DNA of 64,000 nucleotides from Mucilaginibacter gossypiicola (GTDB lineage Bacteria > Bacteroidota > Bacteroidia > Sphingobacteriales > Sphingobacteriaceae), in NCBI RefSeq assembly GCF_900110105.1, contig NZ_FOCL01000011.1, positions 124,001-188,000 on the forward strand. Direction: 5' to 3'. This document shows positions 33,676 through 43,207 of the stretch, piece after piece. The position numbers and the translations under genes are program-made. Under the pieces are notes generated by a model. It searched no databases. It saw only the letters and a list, made by a program, of their open reading frames with translations, and was not told the origin of the DNA. Positions within the stretch are counted from its first letter, which is position 1. Each line of letters opens with the position of its first letter.

Positions 33676-34986
33676 CTACTCATACCCCAATAACATTTCA
33701 GCAGCCCTCAACCCACTGGTAAGTGCTGCTTCAACAGTTCCCATAGCTGTACCTTCATACAGGTATTCGCCAGCGAAAAACAGGGTATCACTGATTGGAT
33801 GACTTAAGATCTTCCTTGCCCCGGCAGTTTCAACGGTATCATAACTATATGACCCACGTGCGAATGGATCTACTGTCCAGTTGATTACATTCCAGGTGAG
33901 GAGTTTTTCTTTAAGGTTCACGATGTCTATCTTAAAAATATTGGAGATGGAGCCAAGTGCTTCTATCAGAACATCTTCGTCGGTGGTATTTAAACGTGCT
34001 GCTGCTGGCGGACCACCGAGCCAACCGGTAAGCAGCGGGCGATGTACAGGCATCTGAGTCCACCAAACAGGGATAGCTTCTTTTGAAAACAGGAAACCCA
34101 TGTCTTCCAAATCGGCCCCAGTCATTTGCCGCGTTTCATCATTGTACCAAAACGCATCGTCAAACTCCAACAACACTTTAATTACGGCGCCAAAGCCGAG
34201 CGACTTTAAGGCATTTATATAATAGTCAACCGGAGGATCAAAACTCAATGTACCTTTTAATCCGGCTTCTGCCTGCAAGATGCCAAGCGGTACGGCAATC
34301 AGCAATTGCGTTGCCTGATAGGTTATTCCGATGTCCGTGCTCACCGTAACATGGTGCTTTCCCCAATCAATATCTTTTACAACGGCATTAAGGTAGATAT
34401 GCCCGCCCGCCTGTTTAAATTCATTTGCCAGGTAGCTGATCAGCATGCAATAACCACCTTCTATGCGATATTGAGCATCCTCATGCTCGTTCTGCCATTC
34501 TTTACGGATTGAAAAAGCGCTCGCCTTTTTAGGATCGGCATTATCATAGCCCGACACGTACGCCCTTACCGACTCCCGGAGACCGTCATACTGTTCCCCC
34601 GAAAATTCCTGCTGCATAAATGCTTCCATACTCATGTCTTGTTTCAGTTGCATAATTCGCTCCAGAAACTCATCCCAATGCTCAATAACATGCCCTTCTG
34701 CTATAAACTTTCCATCATCATACCTCCACATGGAAGCAGAAGCCGGAGTGTATTTAATGCCCGCCTCGTTAAGCAAACCTTGGGTAACAGGTAAATCGCC
34801 ATGAATAAATTCGGCACCCAGTTCGGCTGGCTCAAGGGATGTGCCATGCTCCAGCGTATGAATACGGCCTCCAAGCCGGTTACGCCCTTCAAGCAGTACA
34901 ACATTTTTACCTGCTTTGGCAAGCGTACGGGCGGCCATTAAACCTGCTGCCCCTCCACCTATGATAATTACATCTGTATTTTCCAT
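33676..34986 (-). CDS. Flavin-containing amine oxidase
   Basis: A 436-residue FAD enzyme of the monoamine/polyamine oxidase type. The ATG at 34986 (MENTDVIIIGGG) is used, since the upstream start at 34992 is a TTG. The dinucleotide-binding motif GGGAAGLMAARTL (~9-21) and LEGRNRLGGRIHT (~34-46) follow the family pattern, and the C-terminus has FAGEYLYEGTAMGTVEAALTSGLRAAE, the closing FAD motif. It would oxidise an amine to an aldehyde or imine with release of H2O2. Stand-alone. Confidence 0.9.
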   Translation of the reverse strand: MENTDVIIIGGGAAGLMAARTLAKAGKNVVLLEGRNRLGGRIHTLEHGTSLEPAELGAEFIHGDLPVTQGLLNEAGIKYTPASASMWRYDDGKFIAEGHVIEHWDEFLERIMQLKQDMSMEAFMQQEFSGEQYDGLRESVRAYVSGYDNADPKKASAFSIRKEWQNEHEDAQYRIEGGYCMLISYLANEFKQAGGHIYLNAVVKDIDWGKHHVTVSTDIGITYQATQLLIAVPLGILQAEAGLKGTLSFDPPVDYYINALKSLGFGAVIKVLLEFDDAFWYNDETRQMTGADLEDMGFLFSKEAIPVWWTQMPVHRPLLTGWLGGPPAAARLNTTDEDVLIEALGSISNIFKIDIVNLKEKLLTWNVINWTVDPFARGSYSYDTVETAGARKILSHPISDTLFFAGEYLYEGTAMGTVEAALTSGLRAAEMLLGYE

Positions 34987-35152
34987 ATGCAAAATGTGTA
35001 GGGCAAGATAAGCAGATTTTTAAAGCTGAACCTGTATTGCAGGTCATTCTTAAACAAAATTTAACTTTAAAAATGGTTAGGCACAAGCCACCCCATTCAG
35101 AATCAACCACACAAGACTTGCACCAAGTGAGAGAAATTACGCAAAGATGGCC

Positions 35153-35300
35153 TGTCACCCTGAGTGTTTAAATCCAGGGCCTCTGAAGGTGAAATGACAT
35201 CCAGTAAAGAGGGCTGTCACCCTGAGCTTGTCGAAGGGTCGTGCGCAAAGGCCCTGCCCGCTATGCTTCGATAAGCTCAGCATGACACCCATTTTTTAGT
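35153..35300. repeat. CACCCTGAG palindromic repeat pair
   Basis: Two adjacent units in the 548-base gap between the amine oxidase and GH2 genes. The first has CTGTCACCCTGAGTG and the second CTGTCACCCTGAGCTTGTCGAAGG pairing with CTTCGATAAGCTCAGCATGACAC. This is a common repeat type of Bacteroidota genomes. Confidence 0.7.
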
Positions 35301-35315
35301 CATGTCATGGGTAGC

Positions 35316-35380
35316 CTGTCGAAGGGTCGCGCGCAGAGGCCTACCCACCATGCTTCGACAGGCTCAGCATGACACCCATT
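35316..35380. repeat. Further CACCCTGAG-type palindrome
   Basis: GCCTGTCGAAGGGTCGCGCGC pairs with GCTTCGACAGGCTCAGCATGACAC. It repeats the 35215-35288 unit after the shared spacer ATGTCATGGGTAGC. Confidence 0.65.
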
Positions 35381-35399
35381 TTTAATAATGTCATGGGTA

Positions 35400-35470
35400 G
35401 CGACAGCGAAGCATCTTCTTTGGTGCTCTAAGCAAATATTCAGGGTAAAGAAGATGCTTCGCTATCGCTC
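35400..35470. repeat. Long inverted repeat (GCGAAGCATCTTC type)
   Basis: AGCGACAGCGAAGCATCTTC at the left and GAAGATGCTTCGCTATCGCT at the right form a ~22-base imperfect stem around a 25-base loop. It is the third palindromic element in a row. Confidence 0.65.
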
Positions 35471-35490
35471 ACACGAGAAACAGGGACGAA

Positions 35491-35520
35491 CAAAAAAAGC
35501 CGGGCAAAATGCCCGGCCTT
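35491..35520 (-). terminator. Terminator of the GH2 gene
   Basis: GCCGGGC (35499-35505) pairs with GCCCGGC (35511-35517); on the minus strand a T run follows the stem. It lies 21 bases past the GH2 stop codon. Confidence 0.85.
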
Positions 35521-35540
35521 CATTGTTACATATTTGAAAT

Positions 35541-38330
35541 CTATTGCAATGCTATCACCTGCTTATCCAAATTCCAGCCTTCAAGCAATACTGTTGGTTT
35601 TACAGTGCCTAATTTGGCTACCGGGGCACTTACCGATACCCTGATGCTTTCATGTGGCGCCAGGCTAAAATAATTGCCTGTCCAGTAGCTTGGCATCACT
35701 TCCTCACCATTTTTCATCAATTGCGGGCGGACAAAGAATGCCAATTGATTGGAATTATTGGTAAACTGCATAGTCCATTTGTTTTCGCTTACTCCTTTTT
35801 CAGCTTTGATCACCTTGCCCTGCACCTGTGCTTGTTTCATATCGTTTAGAGACGTAAAGTCATCAGTAGCCGATAACCAGTATACGTTATGTGATACCGT
35901 TTTGCCTGTCGCATTAGTCAGGTTCAGCACCACGAAACTTACACCTTTGGTAGCGGCAAGTGCATCTTTGAGCTGGATCACTTCCTTAACCCCAGTTTGC
36001 GCTAATCCTACATTGCCAACTTTTTCCGATTTGATCAGCTTGCTGTTAATATCATAAATATCGGCCGTTGCAGTTAAGCTGCCGGTTGCATGGTGCGTAC
36101 GGTTGATGATCGCTATTGACGAATTATCATAATTATACTGAATATGAATAGGTTCGCAAGCATTTTGCATGGTGTAGTAGCCTGCATTAGGTTCCAGGTA
36201 CCAATCGTAGATCTGCCATATTACACTTGGCAACGCCGCATTCAACTTCCAGAGCATTACGCCACCGGTTTCGTTCAGTTTATGACCATCAGCTTCAAAA
36301 ATGCCCTGGTACCCTACAGCGTTCATAAGCTGCATCTTGTCCGAAAAGTTAATAATGCTGCTTGGCTTGCCATACCTTTTTGCCATTTCCTCATAGTATT
36401 TATCATACTTGCCTGCCCCTGTAGCTGCGTCATGGTAGCCCCATGAATTGTTGAGCGGGAACGGCAAATTGGTATCCCAAACCAAATTAGGAATGATTTT
36501 TGGCAGGGTTGTATAAGGCGGCTGCGACGGTAAGCCTGTTTCGTCTTTAAATACCCAATCTTTAGCTGCATCCGCCAGTTTATAATATTCTTTAGGATCT
36601 TTCCAATCATACGGGCCGCCGCTATAAACGCCTGATGGCATATCATCAGGCCACGAGCCTTTCCAACCGGCAGGCAGTTTGGCAAAACCCGATGAGCTTG
36701 GGATGAAAGGACGTGTTCCATCTAAAGTGATGATATCATTGCGCATTACGTCATATAACTCTTTACGGGCATGCCCCTCGTTACCACCTGTCCATACCAA
36801 TAGGCTTGGGTGGTTGCGGATGCGATAGATGGTACTTTCTACGTTTTTAATGAACACGTTACCTTCTAACGGCCAATCCGGCGAACCTTTAAATTCGCCC
36901 TGGGTATCGCCGGTGATCCAAAAGTCTGACCATATCATCTGGCCATATTTATCCGCGGCATTCCAGAAAGCATCCGGCTCGGTAACGCCGCCGCCCCAAA
37001 TACGCACCAGGTTTACGTTAGCGTTACGGCAAAGGTGCATCTCATAATCATAACGGGCCGAATCGCGGTTTACCATCATATCCGGTACCCAGGCACCGCC
37101 TACCAAATGCACTTCCTTACCATTTACATAAAACTTACGGCGCACAAAACCATTGGCTGTAGTTTCGGCTTTTGAAGCCACCTTACGGATCCCAAATACA
37201 AAAGTGGTATCATCGCTTATCGTAGTACCTTCAGCATATTGCAGGCGAATACGGTACAGATTTGCTTTACCATAACCATTAGGCCACCATAATTTAGGCT
37301 GATGGATGATCAGCTGGCTAATCTTATCGGCATTTAACTCAACACCTTTTTCCGAACCGCCAGGTACAACCACAGGCTGACTAAACTGTACAGGCGCACC
37401 AACAAAGTTTTCGGGCTTGATGCTAACAGTTAGCTTACCGCCATGCGTTGCCGTGGTATTGTTGGTTAGCGTTAAGTTTAATGAAAGTTTAGCTATACCT
37501 GTGTCGGGCAGGTTTGGCAAATCAGTAACCAGTTTTGGTCTGCCGATAGTTACCGCACCACTTGTGCGCAGAAAAACAGGCTGCCAGATACCCATATTAC
37601 GGTCGCGCACCGGCGGGATCCAGTCCCAGCCCGATGAACAAAGCATGGTAACGTTTTTCCCGATATCACCTGTAGGGCCGCCATTTTCGTAAAACGGACC
37701 AAGGGCCTTCAACTGTTCCTTTGCGGGATAGCCCGGGTAATCAAGCGGGTAAATTTTTACGGCAAGTGCATTTTCAACACCAGGCTTAACAGCATCACTT
37801 ACATCCAGGTTATGTTCGGCAAACATACCGGCCATTTGGGTACTATCGGCAATCTGCTTACCGTTAAGCCATACGGCCGCCCGGTAGTTGATGCCCTTAA
37901 ATATCAATTGGAAACGGCGGCCTTTATCTGCGGCCGGCACTTTAAAAGTAGTGCGGTACCAATATGGCTTTTTCCATGGATTGGGATCGTTAGGTAAATG
38001 GCTGTATTGCTCCAGGTTATATTCTTTATTAAACTGGTCGGAGGCATCGGGGATCAACATATTATTAAGGCCCTGATATGGGTCGGGATAAATGTGATTA
38101 GCCACCAGTCCGGTAAGTACCGTAGAGGGTACTTTTACAGGGAACCAATATACCGGCGAGTGGTATTGTGTACTGGAAAGTTCGATGCCTGTTGCACTTA
38201 CCAACGCCGATGATTGCAGATCGAAATTGCTTAATTTAACTTGTTTTACAACTCCTGACTGTGCCGATACAAAACCGGGCAAAATACAGGCAGCCATAAC
38301 ACTTAAAGCTGAGCGGATACTTTTGTTCAT
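35541..38330 (-). CDS. Glycoside hydrolase family 2 (exo-glucosaminidase / mannosidase-like)
   Basis: A 929-residue secreted enzyme (signal peptide ending VSAQ). Domain order: N-terminal sugar-binding jelly roll (WYRTTFKVP, GINYRAAVWLNGKQI), Ig-like (~220-380), TIM barrel (~385-740: VGGAWVPDMMVNRD, RIWGGGVTEPDAFW), then Ig-like C-terminal domains. The catalytic acid is probably the Glu of WTGGNEGH (~515) and the nucleophile the Glu of DETGLPSQP (~595), the layout seen in exo-beta-D-glucosaminidase-like GH2 enzymes. Substrate: a beta-linked hexosamine or mannose oligosaccharide is likely. It belongs to the leftward PUL, separated from the next gene by repeats. Confidence 0.85.
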   Translation of the reverse strand: MNKSIRSALSVMAACILPGFVSAQSGVVKQVKLSNFDLQSSALVSATGIELSSTQYHSPVYWFPVKVPSTVLTGLVANHIYPDPYQGLNNMLIPDASDQFNKEYNLEQYSHLPNDPNPWKKPYWYRTTFKVPAADKGRRFQLIFKGINYRAAVWLNGKQIADSTQMAGMFAEHNLDVSDAVKPGVENALAVKIYPLDYPGYPAKEQLKALGPFYENGGPTGDIGKNVTMLCSSGWDWIPPVRDRNMGIWQPVFLRTSGAVTIGRPKLVTDLPNLPDTGIAKLSLNLTLTNNTTATHGGKLTVSIKPENFVGAPVQFSQPVVVPGGSEKGVELNADKISQLIIHQPKLWWPNGYGKANLYRIRLQYAEGTTISDDTTFVFGIRKVASKAETTANGFVRRKFYVNGKEVHLVGGAWVPDMMVNRDSARYDYEMHLCRNANVNLVRIWGGGVTEPDAFWNAADKYGQMIWSDFWITGDTQGEFKGSPDWPLEGNVFIKNVESTIYRIRNHPSLLVWTGGNEGHARKELYDVMRNDIITLDGTRPFIPSSSGFAKLPAGWKGSWPDDMPSGVYSGGPYDWKDPKEYYKLADAAKDWVFKDETGLPSQPPYTTLPKIIPNLVWDTNLPFPLNNSWGYHDAATGAGKYDKYYEEMAKRYGKPSSIINFSDKMQLMNAVGYQGIFEADGHKLNETGGVMLWKLNAALPSVIWQIYDWYLEPNAGYYTMQNACEPIHIQYNYDNSSIAIINRTHHATGSLTATADIYDINSKLIKSEKVGNVGLAQTGVKEVIQLKDALAATKGVSFVVLNLTNATGKTVSHNVYWLSATDDFTSLNDMKQAQVQGKVIKAEKGVSENKWTMQFTNNSNQLAFFVRPQLMKNGEEVMPSYWTGNYFSLAPHESIRVSVSAPVAKLGTVKPTVLLEGWNLDKQVIALQ

Positions 38331-38341
38331 TTAGTATATCA

Positions 38342-38399
38342 ATAAATAAGTATGGTAAAACTACTTAACATACAGCCAGATACAGCTGTACTTATTTAT
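38342..38399. promoter_or_regulatory. Inverted repeat in the GH2 promoter region
   Basis: ATAAATAAGTA (38342-38352) and TACTTATTTAT (38389-38399) are perfect 11-base inverted copies 36 bases apart, only 12 bases upstream of the GH2 ATG. They could be regulator half-sites or form an mRNA leader hairpin. Confidence 0.4.
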
Positions 38400-38498
38400 C
38401 AATTTGTTGTACAAATGATACGTTTTGAGGCTTTAGTAAAACAATTTACCGGTTTGCTATCACATCTCCCCGTCCTCATAAAAAGTTTAGCGGCAATA

Positions 38499-38550
38499 TT
38501 GCGTTAAAAACGCAAACCCGGGTTAAGCGCTTGTTACAAACGAGCGCAAG
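38499..38550. repeat. Short hairpins of the CGCTCGTTT family, copy 2
   Basis: TTGCGTT/AACGCAA (38499-38515) and GCGCTTGTT/ACGAGCGC (38527-38547). Same order of elements, inverted, as the cluster at 20170-20268. Confidence 0.6.
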
Positions 38551-38582
38551 AAAGCAAAAACTAATGTTATCAAATAAAAATC

Positions 38583-38693
38583 ATGCCATTGCGAGCGTAG
38601 CGCGGCAATCGCACGGAAGCATGGCCGCTCTGTATAGCATGCGATTGCCACGTCGCACCCAGGCTCACTCCCGATTTGCTCCTCGCAATGACA
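38583..38693. repeat. CATTGCGAG palindromic repeat, copy 5
   Basis: ATGCCATTGCGAG (38583) to CTCGCAATGACA (38693) with a longer centre than the other copies, including an insertion CACCCAGGCTCACTCCCGATTTG. It lies between the GH2 gene and the first haem/FG-GAP gene. Confidence 0.8.
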
Positions 38694-38718
38694 ACTTTTA
38701 TTAAACTTTCACGAAATC

Positions 38719-40275
38719 CTACTTCCGAATAGTTTTATTCTGGAGCACAATGATAGGCTCGTACATGTCCCAATTGGGTTTATAGTCCTTTTGGTTCATG
38801 AGCCCCTGTGCTCCTACCGAAAAATTGCCCAAAACAATATCGGTATCGCCATCGCCGTCAATATCACCGGCATCCATCGAAATCCAGCGGCCTAATAAAT
38901 TAATAGGGACTTCGTGGACTTTAAACTTGCCCGGGCTAACCTGTTCATGATAGGTGAACCCTTCGGTGGGATGGTATTTATAATCGGGAAAGAAAGCCAT
39001 CACAGCCAGGTCAAAATCACCATCTTTATCAAAGTCAGCAGCTATGGCTTTGGAGCAGCCATTGATGTGGTAAAAATAGGTTTGTTTAAATTTCCAATTA
39101 CCCTGGTTGGTAAATATATAAACCCCATGATAGGGTTTAAATATGGGCGAATAATCGTTATTATCACCGCACGTGTAAACAATATCAAGTTTGCCGTCGT
39201 GATTAATGTCAACTAACTGAAAGCTACTCGAACCATAAACAGAAGGGAAATGCATGATATTTTGGGTAGTAAAACCTCCCTGTTTATCATTTAAAAACAG
39301 CCAGATCCCTTCATCGGCCTGGGCAAACAGGCAGGCAATATCGGGCCAGCCATCGCCATTAAAATCGCCGGTATAAACTACTTCAGGGCCGGGAATTGCC
39401 CGAATGATCTTTCTTTTAAAGATGTGGTTAGCCTGCTGCTGCAACAGGAACAAGCCGCCCCGGTCATGACCAAAACCGCAACTTACATAATCCATCAGGC
39501 CATCTTTGTTAAAATCAGCTGCTGCGCTTTTAACCGGACGGGGCAGGCTATCGGCCATTAAAACAGTATCGTTTGATTTCTTATCGAGATTAATGAGTGT
39601 CAATGACCCTTTAAGCGCGTCATTAGGCGGGAGTATCCCAATACAAGTAATTACGGCACTGTTAGGTTCCGTTGCCGATTGATAAAACACGACATCGGTT
39701 ATGGGCGAATGAAACTTTTTGATCAGCGTAGCTGTAAGGTCGCTATTCCAGCGGTAAAGCTTATTACCTGCATCTCCTGTGTAAAAGTGCTGATCAACAG
39801 GATTAAACTTAACCATGGTGGTCATGGCCTCTCCCGATTTTGTATCAACGATCGCAGGCCGTTTCACCGAAAATATAGCCGAATCGAGCACAGCATCAGG
39901 CTTGGGAATTTTTAACTTTTTAGGCGAGGCGTACCTGTAATAAACAACAATCTTTGTCCAGTCGGCAAGGGACAGCGTAGCCCTTGGCCCGGCTACATAC
40001 TGATCCATAAATGGGCGCATACCCAGTTTTGCACCCATAGCCGGCAAAATATATTTATCCCAGGTGGCACTATCCAGTAAAGATGCATCAGGCGGTTCAT
40101 GGCAGCTTCCGCAATGTTTGATGGCCGTTTTTTTTGCATCGGCCAAAAGCTCTTCGTCGGTCGGTTCGTTATCGCCGCAACTTTTCCATACTATTACCAC
40201 AATCACAACAACCAGTGCTGTTACCAACAACAATATATTACGTCTTTTTACCTTCACCCCTCCTGCTTTCCTCAT
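38719..40275 (-). CDS. Membrane-anchored c-haem + FG-GAP/VCBS repeat protein A
   Basis: A 518-residue periplasmic protein. An N-terminal TM helix (LLLVTALVVVIVVIVW, 16-30) is followed by the CxxCH haem site HCGSCHE (55-60). The rest is a beta-propeller of FG-GAP-like Ca-binding repeats: DFNKDGLMDYV, DFNGDGWPDIA, DINHDGKLDIV, DFDKDGDFDLA and DIDGDGDTDIV. A single c-type haem coupled to a propeller suggests electron transfer to or from a partner enzyme. It is a paralogue of the next gene upstream in the operon. No dehydrogenase motif is seen. Confidence 0.8.
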   Translation of the reverse strand: MRKAGGVKVKRRNILLLVTALVVVIVVIVWKSCGDNEPTDEELLADAKKTAIKHCGSCHEPPDASLLDSATWDKYILPAMGAKLGMRPFMDQYVAGPRATLSLADWTKIVVYYRYASPKKLKIPKPDAVLDSAIFSVKRPAIVDTKSGEAMTTMVKFNPVDQHFYTGDAGNKLYRWNSDLTATLIKKFHSPITDVVFYQSATEPNSAVITCIGILPPNDALKGSLTLINLDKKSNDTVLMADSLPRPVKSAAADFNKDGLMDYVSCGFGHDRGGLFLLQQQANHIFKRKIIRAIPGPEVVYTGDFNGDGWPDIACLFAQADEGIWLFLNDKQGGFTTQNIMHFPSVYGSSSFQLVDINHDGKLDIVYTCGDNNDYSPIFKPYHGVYIFTNQGNWKFKQTYFYHINGCSKAIAADFDKDGDFDLAVMAFFPDYKYHPTEGFTYHEQVSPGKFKVHEVPINLLGRWISMDAGDIDGDGDTDIVLGNFSVGAQGLMNQKDYKPNWDMYEPIIVLQNKTIRK

Positions 40276-40293
40276 TTACAATTTGGTATAGCT

Positions 40294-41859
40294 TTATTTT
40301 TTAGTATGATTTTCCAATACTATCAGCGGCAGGTGCTGATCCCAATTAGGTTTAAAACCGTCCTGGAACATAAAACCATCAGCATAATTACCTAATACCA
40401 GATCAGGTTTACCATCCTTGTTCAGATCGGTCATTTCCATGCACATCCAGTGACCAAGCTGGCTTATTGGCAGAGTATGAGGCTTAAATTCAAAAGGCTT
40501 ATCCTGTTCAAAATAAATAAACTCTTCGGCAGGCGTGTTTTTCATATCGGCGAAGAAAGCTATCGTTGCAATATCAATATCGCCATCACCATCAAAATCG
40601 GCCGCAATGGCTTTTGTACAGCCGTTTATTGGGTAAAACCAGCGTTGTTTAAAGTTCCAGTCGCCTGTGTTGGTAAAAATATATAAACCGTGATATGGTT
40701 TCAGGATCCGTGAATCGCGGTAGTTATAGCCGCAGGTTAGTACCAGATCAAGCTTGCCGTCGTGATCCATATCAACAAGTTGAAAGCTGCTTGAACCATA
40801 AACCGGCGGCAAATGCAGCAGGTTCTTCAAGGTAAAACCTCCCTTTTGGTTATTCAGCAATAACCAAAGCCCTTCATCGCCACTACCGGTTAACAGCATT
40901 ACATCTGTCCATCCATCATTATTAAAATCGCCGGCTAAAGCTTGTGCAGCACCCGGCTTATCATAAATAGTTTGCTGCTCATAAGTATGGTCTTTATTTT
41001 GTTTAAGCAGATAAACCCCGCCTTTAAACTTACCCTGCCCGCAAACTACAACATCCTGTAAACCATCTTTATTAAAATCGCCGGTTACGGTACCTACTGG
41101 GCGGGGCAAATCAGATGCTATATAAGTTTGATCGTTGTTAACATGCTGTGCATCAAGGTTCACCTTAACTACCTTGCCATTCGGAAAATCAATTGGCGCC
41201 ATGCGGCCGATACAGGAGAAAAAGCCCACATTGTTGCCAACACTATCCTTACCAAAACTAACCCCAACTGCTGCTGAGGGCAGTTTTGCCAGCGAGTCCA
41301 TTTTTAAATTACTATCCCAGGTATTCAATTTTTCATCTACCGCGTCGGCACTGTACATATGCCCTGTAGCAGCATTGGTGGCCAGCATAGTGGTAAAAGC
41401 AACGTAACTTACCGGCGCAGGTTTTTTAAGTGTAAAACCAGCCCAATCATTTATTAGCGGGATAGGCTTTTTAGCGGGTAATAGAGTATCGGGTGCTGCT
41501 TTTTTATAATACGCTAATATGGCTGTCCACTCGGCAATGGTAGCACCGGTGGTATCCAACGGGTTGTTTTTATAGTACGACGAGCCCCCATATGTTGAAA
41601 TATGCAGTTGCGGAGCCATATTAACCAGTGTGTGGTTAAGCCACACATCTTTGGGCAGCGCATCAACCGGCACTAACGAATGGCAGCGGGTACATTTTAA
41701 TTGTACCAGGTTTTTACCGTCGACTACAACATCGCCGGTAAATTTGTAAGGTTGATATGCCGGCTTACGCTTGCAGCTATTTATAAGCGTTAAACCGGCC
41801 AATATTGCAGAAAATGAAAAAAGGTATGATATGGTTAATAAGCTTTTTTTAAAATTCAT
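40294..41859 (-). CDS. Membrane-anchored c-haem + FG-GAP/VCBS repeat protein B
   Basis: A 521-residue lipoprotein (LTLINSC, Cys29). The haem site is KCTRCHS (55-61). The propeller repeats are DFNKDGLQDVV, DFNNDGWTDVM, DMDHDGKLDLV, DFDGDGDIDIA and DLNKDGKPDLV, matching protein A in order and spacing (e.g. VYGSSSFQLVDxxHDGKLD and PYHGxYIFTNxGxWxFKQ are shared). The pair therefore arose by tandem duplication. It begins 15 bases after the haloperoxidase-family gene. Confidence 0.8.
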   Translation of the reverse strand: MNFKKSLLTISYLFSFSAILAGLTLINSCKRKPAYQPYKFTGDVVVDGKNLVQLKCTRCHSLVPVDALPKDVWLNHTLVNMAPQLHISTYGGSSYYKNNPLDTTGATIAEWTAILAYYKKAAPDTLLPAKKPIPLINDWAGFTLKKPAPVSYVAFTTMLATNAATGHMYSADAVDEKLNTWDSNLKMDSLAKLPSAAVGVSFGKDSVGNNVGFFSCIGRMAPIDFPNGKVVKVNLDAQHVNNDQTYIASDLPRPVGTVTGDFNKDGLQDVVVCGQGKFKGGVYLLKQNKDHTYEQQTIYDKPGAAQALAGDFNNDGWTDVMLLTGSGDEGLWLLLNNQKGGFTLKNLLHLPPVYGSSSFQLVDMDHDGKLDLVLTCGYNYRDSRILKPYHGLYIFTNTGDWNFKQRWFYPINGCTKAIAADFDGDGDIDIATIAFFADMKNTPAEEFIYFEQDKPFEFKPHTLPISQLGHWMCMEMTDLNKDGKPDLVLGNYADGFMFQDGFKPNWDQHLPLIVLENHTKK

Positions 41860-41874
41860 AAAATAGCTCAGCCC

Positions 41875-43197
41875 TTAATTTTTAAGTTTTAATTTTTTCC
41901 AGATGTATTCGCCTACCTGTTTACCTTGTACGGCACCCTGATCAACACTGTTGCGGAAGTGGATACCGCCGTAAAACCTGCTTATTGAAGTTTCGTCGGC
42001 AGCTTTCAAAAATGAGTCGAAATGGCGCTGCATACCTATATAACGCAGATCACTGGTATCCTGGTAGGCAAAGTTATCGCCAAATAAATGCGTAAGCACC
42101 ACGGCTGATGCACCGCTGATATCGCTATGCCCACTTGGGTATTCGGGGAATGGCGGCGTTTGCAGCATTGGCAGCCAGTCGTGATCAATTTTATCGTTGA
42201 TGATGGTTACCGGCCTTATATAATTAGTTTCATATTTAACCTGCCAACCGCAAATAAAAGCATCAAACAAAGCAATTGAAGTAAGCGCATAGGCCTGAGC
42301 AGTTTTTACTACATCAGCATGGGTCTGCTTGCAGGCTATTGCGGTGATGCCTATCCAGTGCCCTCCGGGAGTGATCTTTTTATTGGCAAACATCATGTGG
42401 CCATTATGCTCAATAACAAAAGGATTATCGTCCCAAAACTTTGCAATAGTTTTTTGCTCTGGCGTAATGTTTTTGCTTTGGTTATACACCTCCATTGTTT
42501 GCTTAAAATACTCACTGTTTTTATCCTCGCTAAAAGCGGGTGGCGGAGGCAAAGGAAACATGGTTGAAGTGTCAACAGCAAAAGTATGCATAGTACCCCA
42601 GCAAAACTCAACACCATCCAGGTAATCGGGAGGAGTGGGATGCCAGTTACCCGGATTGTCATTGCCCAAAAACCTTGGCTTACCACGGGTTTGGGGGTAA
42701 TTATCAACCGCGGCCCTTTTTAATATGTACTTCCCTATCTTTTCGCCAAATGCCATTGAACGGGCATAGGTTGAATCGTCCAGATTATCTTTATACATGG
42801 CGTAAACCTTGGCCTCGTATTTTTTGAGCGAATCGATAGAAAAGGTAACCTTATGGGCAACAGCAAAGAATGCAGATGTAGCCGCAAGTGTGTAATTATA
42901 TTTTACCCCTGCCTTTGGTTCGGGAGGTTTGCCAAAGCCCCGTAACTGAGCTGTAATTGAATTATAACCCGGGCTCGAATAACGTATAGCTTCATAAGCC
43001 GCCAGCGAAGTATATCCATAGATACGACTTGATACAGGAGGGCTGAATACATCATAAATAATAACCTGTGTAAGCTGATCAATGTTGTTATGGATAACAT
43101 CGGCGTCTTTAATCAGGCTTATCTTTTTGGGCTTACTTCCGCAGCCTAAAATAAGGGCACAACCTGCAACGGCTATAAATAACTTAAAGCATCTCAT
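41875..43197 (-). CDS. Vanadium-dependent haloperoxidase / PAP2 family lipoprotein
   Basis: A 440-residue lipoprotein (ALILGC lipobox, Cys19). All three vanadate/phosphate-site motifs are present: K-x6-RP (Lys321, Arg328-Pro329), PSGHS (354-358, with the acid-base His357) and SR-x5-H (Ser406-Arg407, His413). These match vanadium chloro/bromoperoxidases and acid phosphatases of the PAP2 superfamily. Haloperoxidases oxidise halides with H2O2; a phosphatase role cannot be excluded. It is in an operon between the ASPIC lipoprotein (gap 10 bases) and haem protein B (gap 15). Confidence 0.9.
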   Translation of the reverse strand: MRCFKLFIAVAGCALILGCGSKPKKISLIKDADVIHNNIDQLTQVIIYDVFSPPVSSRIYGYTSLAAYEAIRYSSPGYNSITAQLRGFGKPPEPKAGVKYNYTLAATSAFFAVAHKVTFSIDSLKKYEAKVYAMYKDNLDDSTYARSMAFGEKIGKYILKRAAVDNYPQTRGKPRFLGNDNPGNWHPTPPDYLDGVEFCWGTMHTFAVDTSTMFPLPPPPAFSEDKNSEYFKQTMEVYNQSKNITPEQKTIAKFWDDNPFVIEHNGHMMFANKKITPGGHWIGITAIACKQTHADVVKTAQAYALTSIALFDAFICGWQVKYETNYIRPVTIINDKIDHDWLPMLQTPPFPEYPSGHSDISGASAVVLTHLFGDNFAYQDTSDLRYIGMQRHFDSFLKAADETSISRFYGGIHFRNSVDQGAVQGKQVGEYIWKKLKLKN

Positions 43198-43207
43198 TTA
43201 TAATAGT

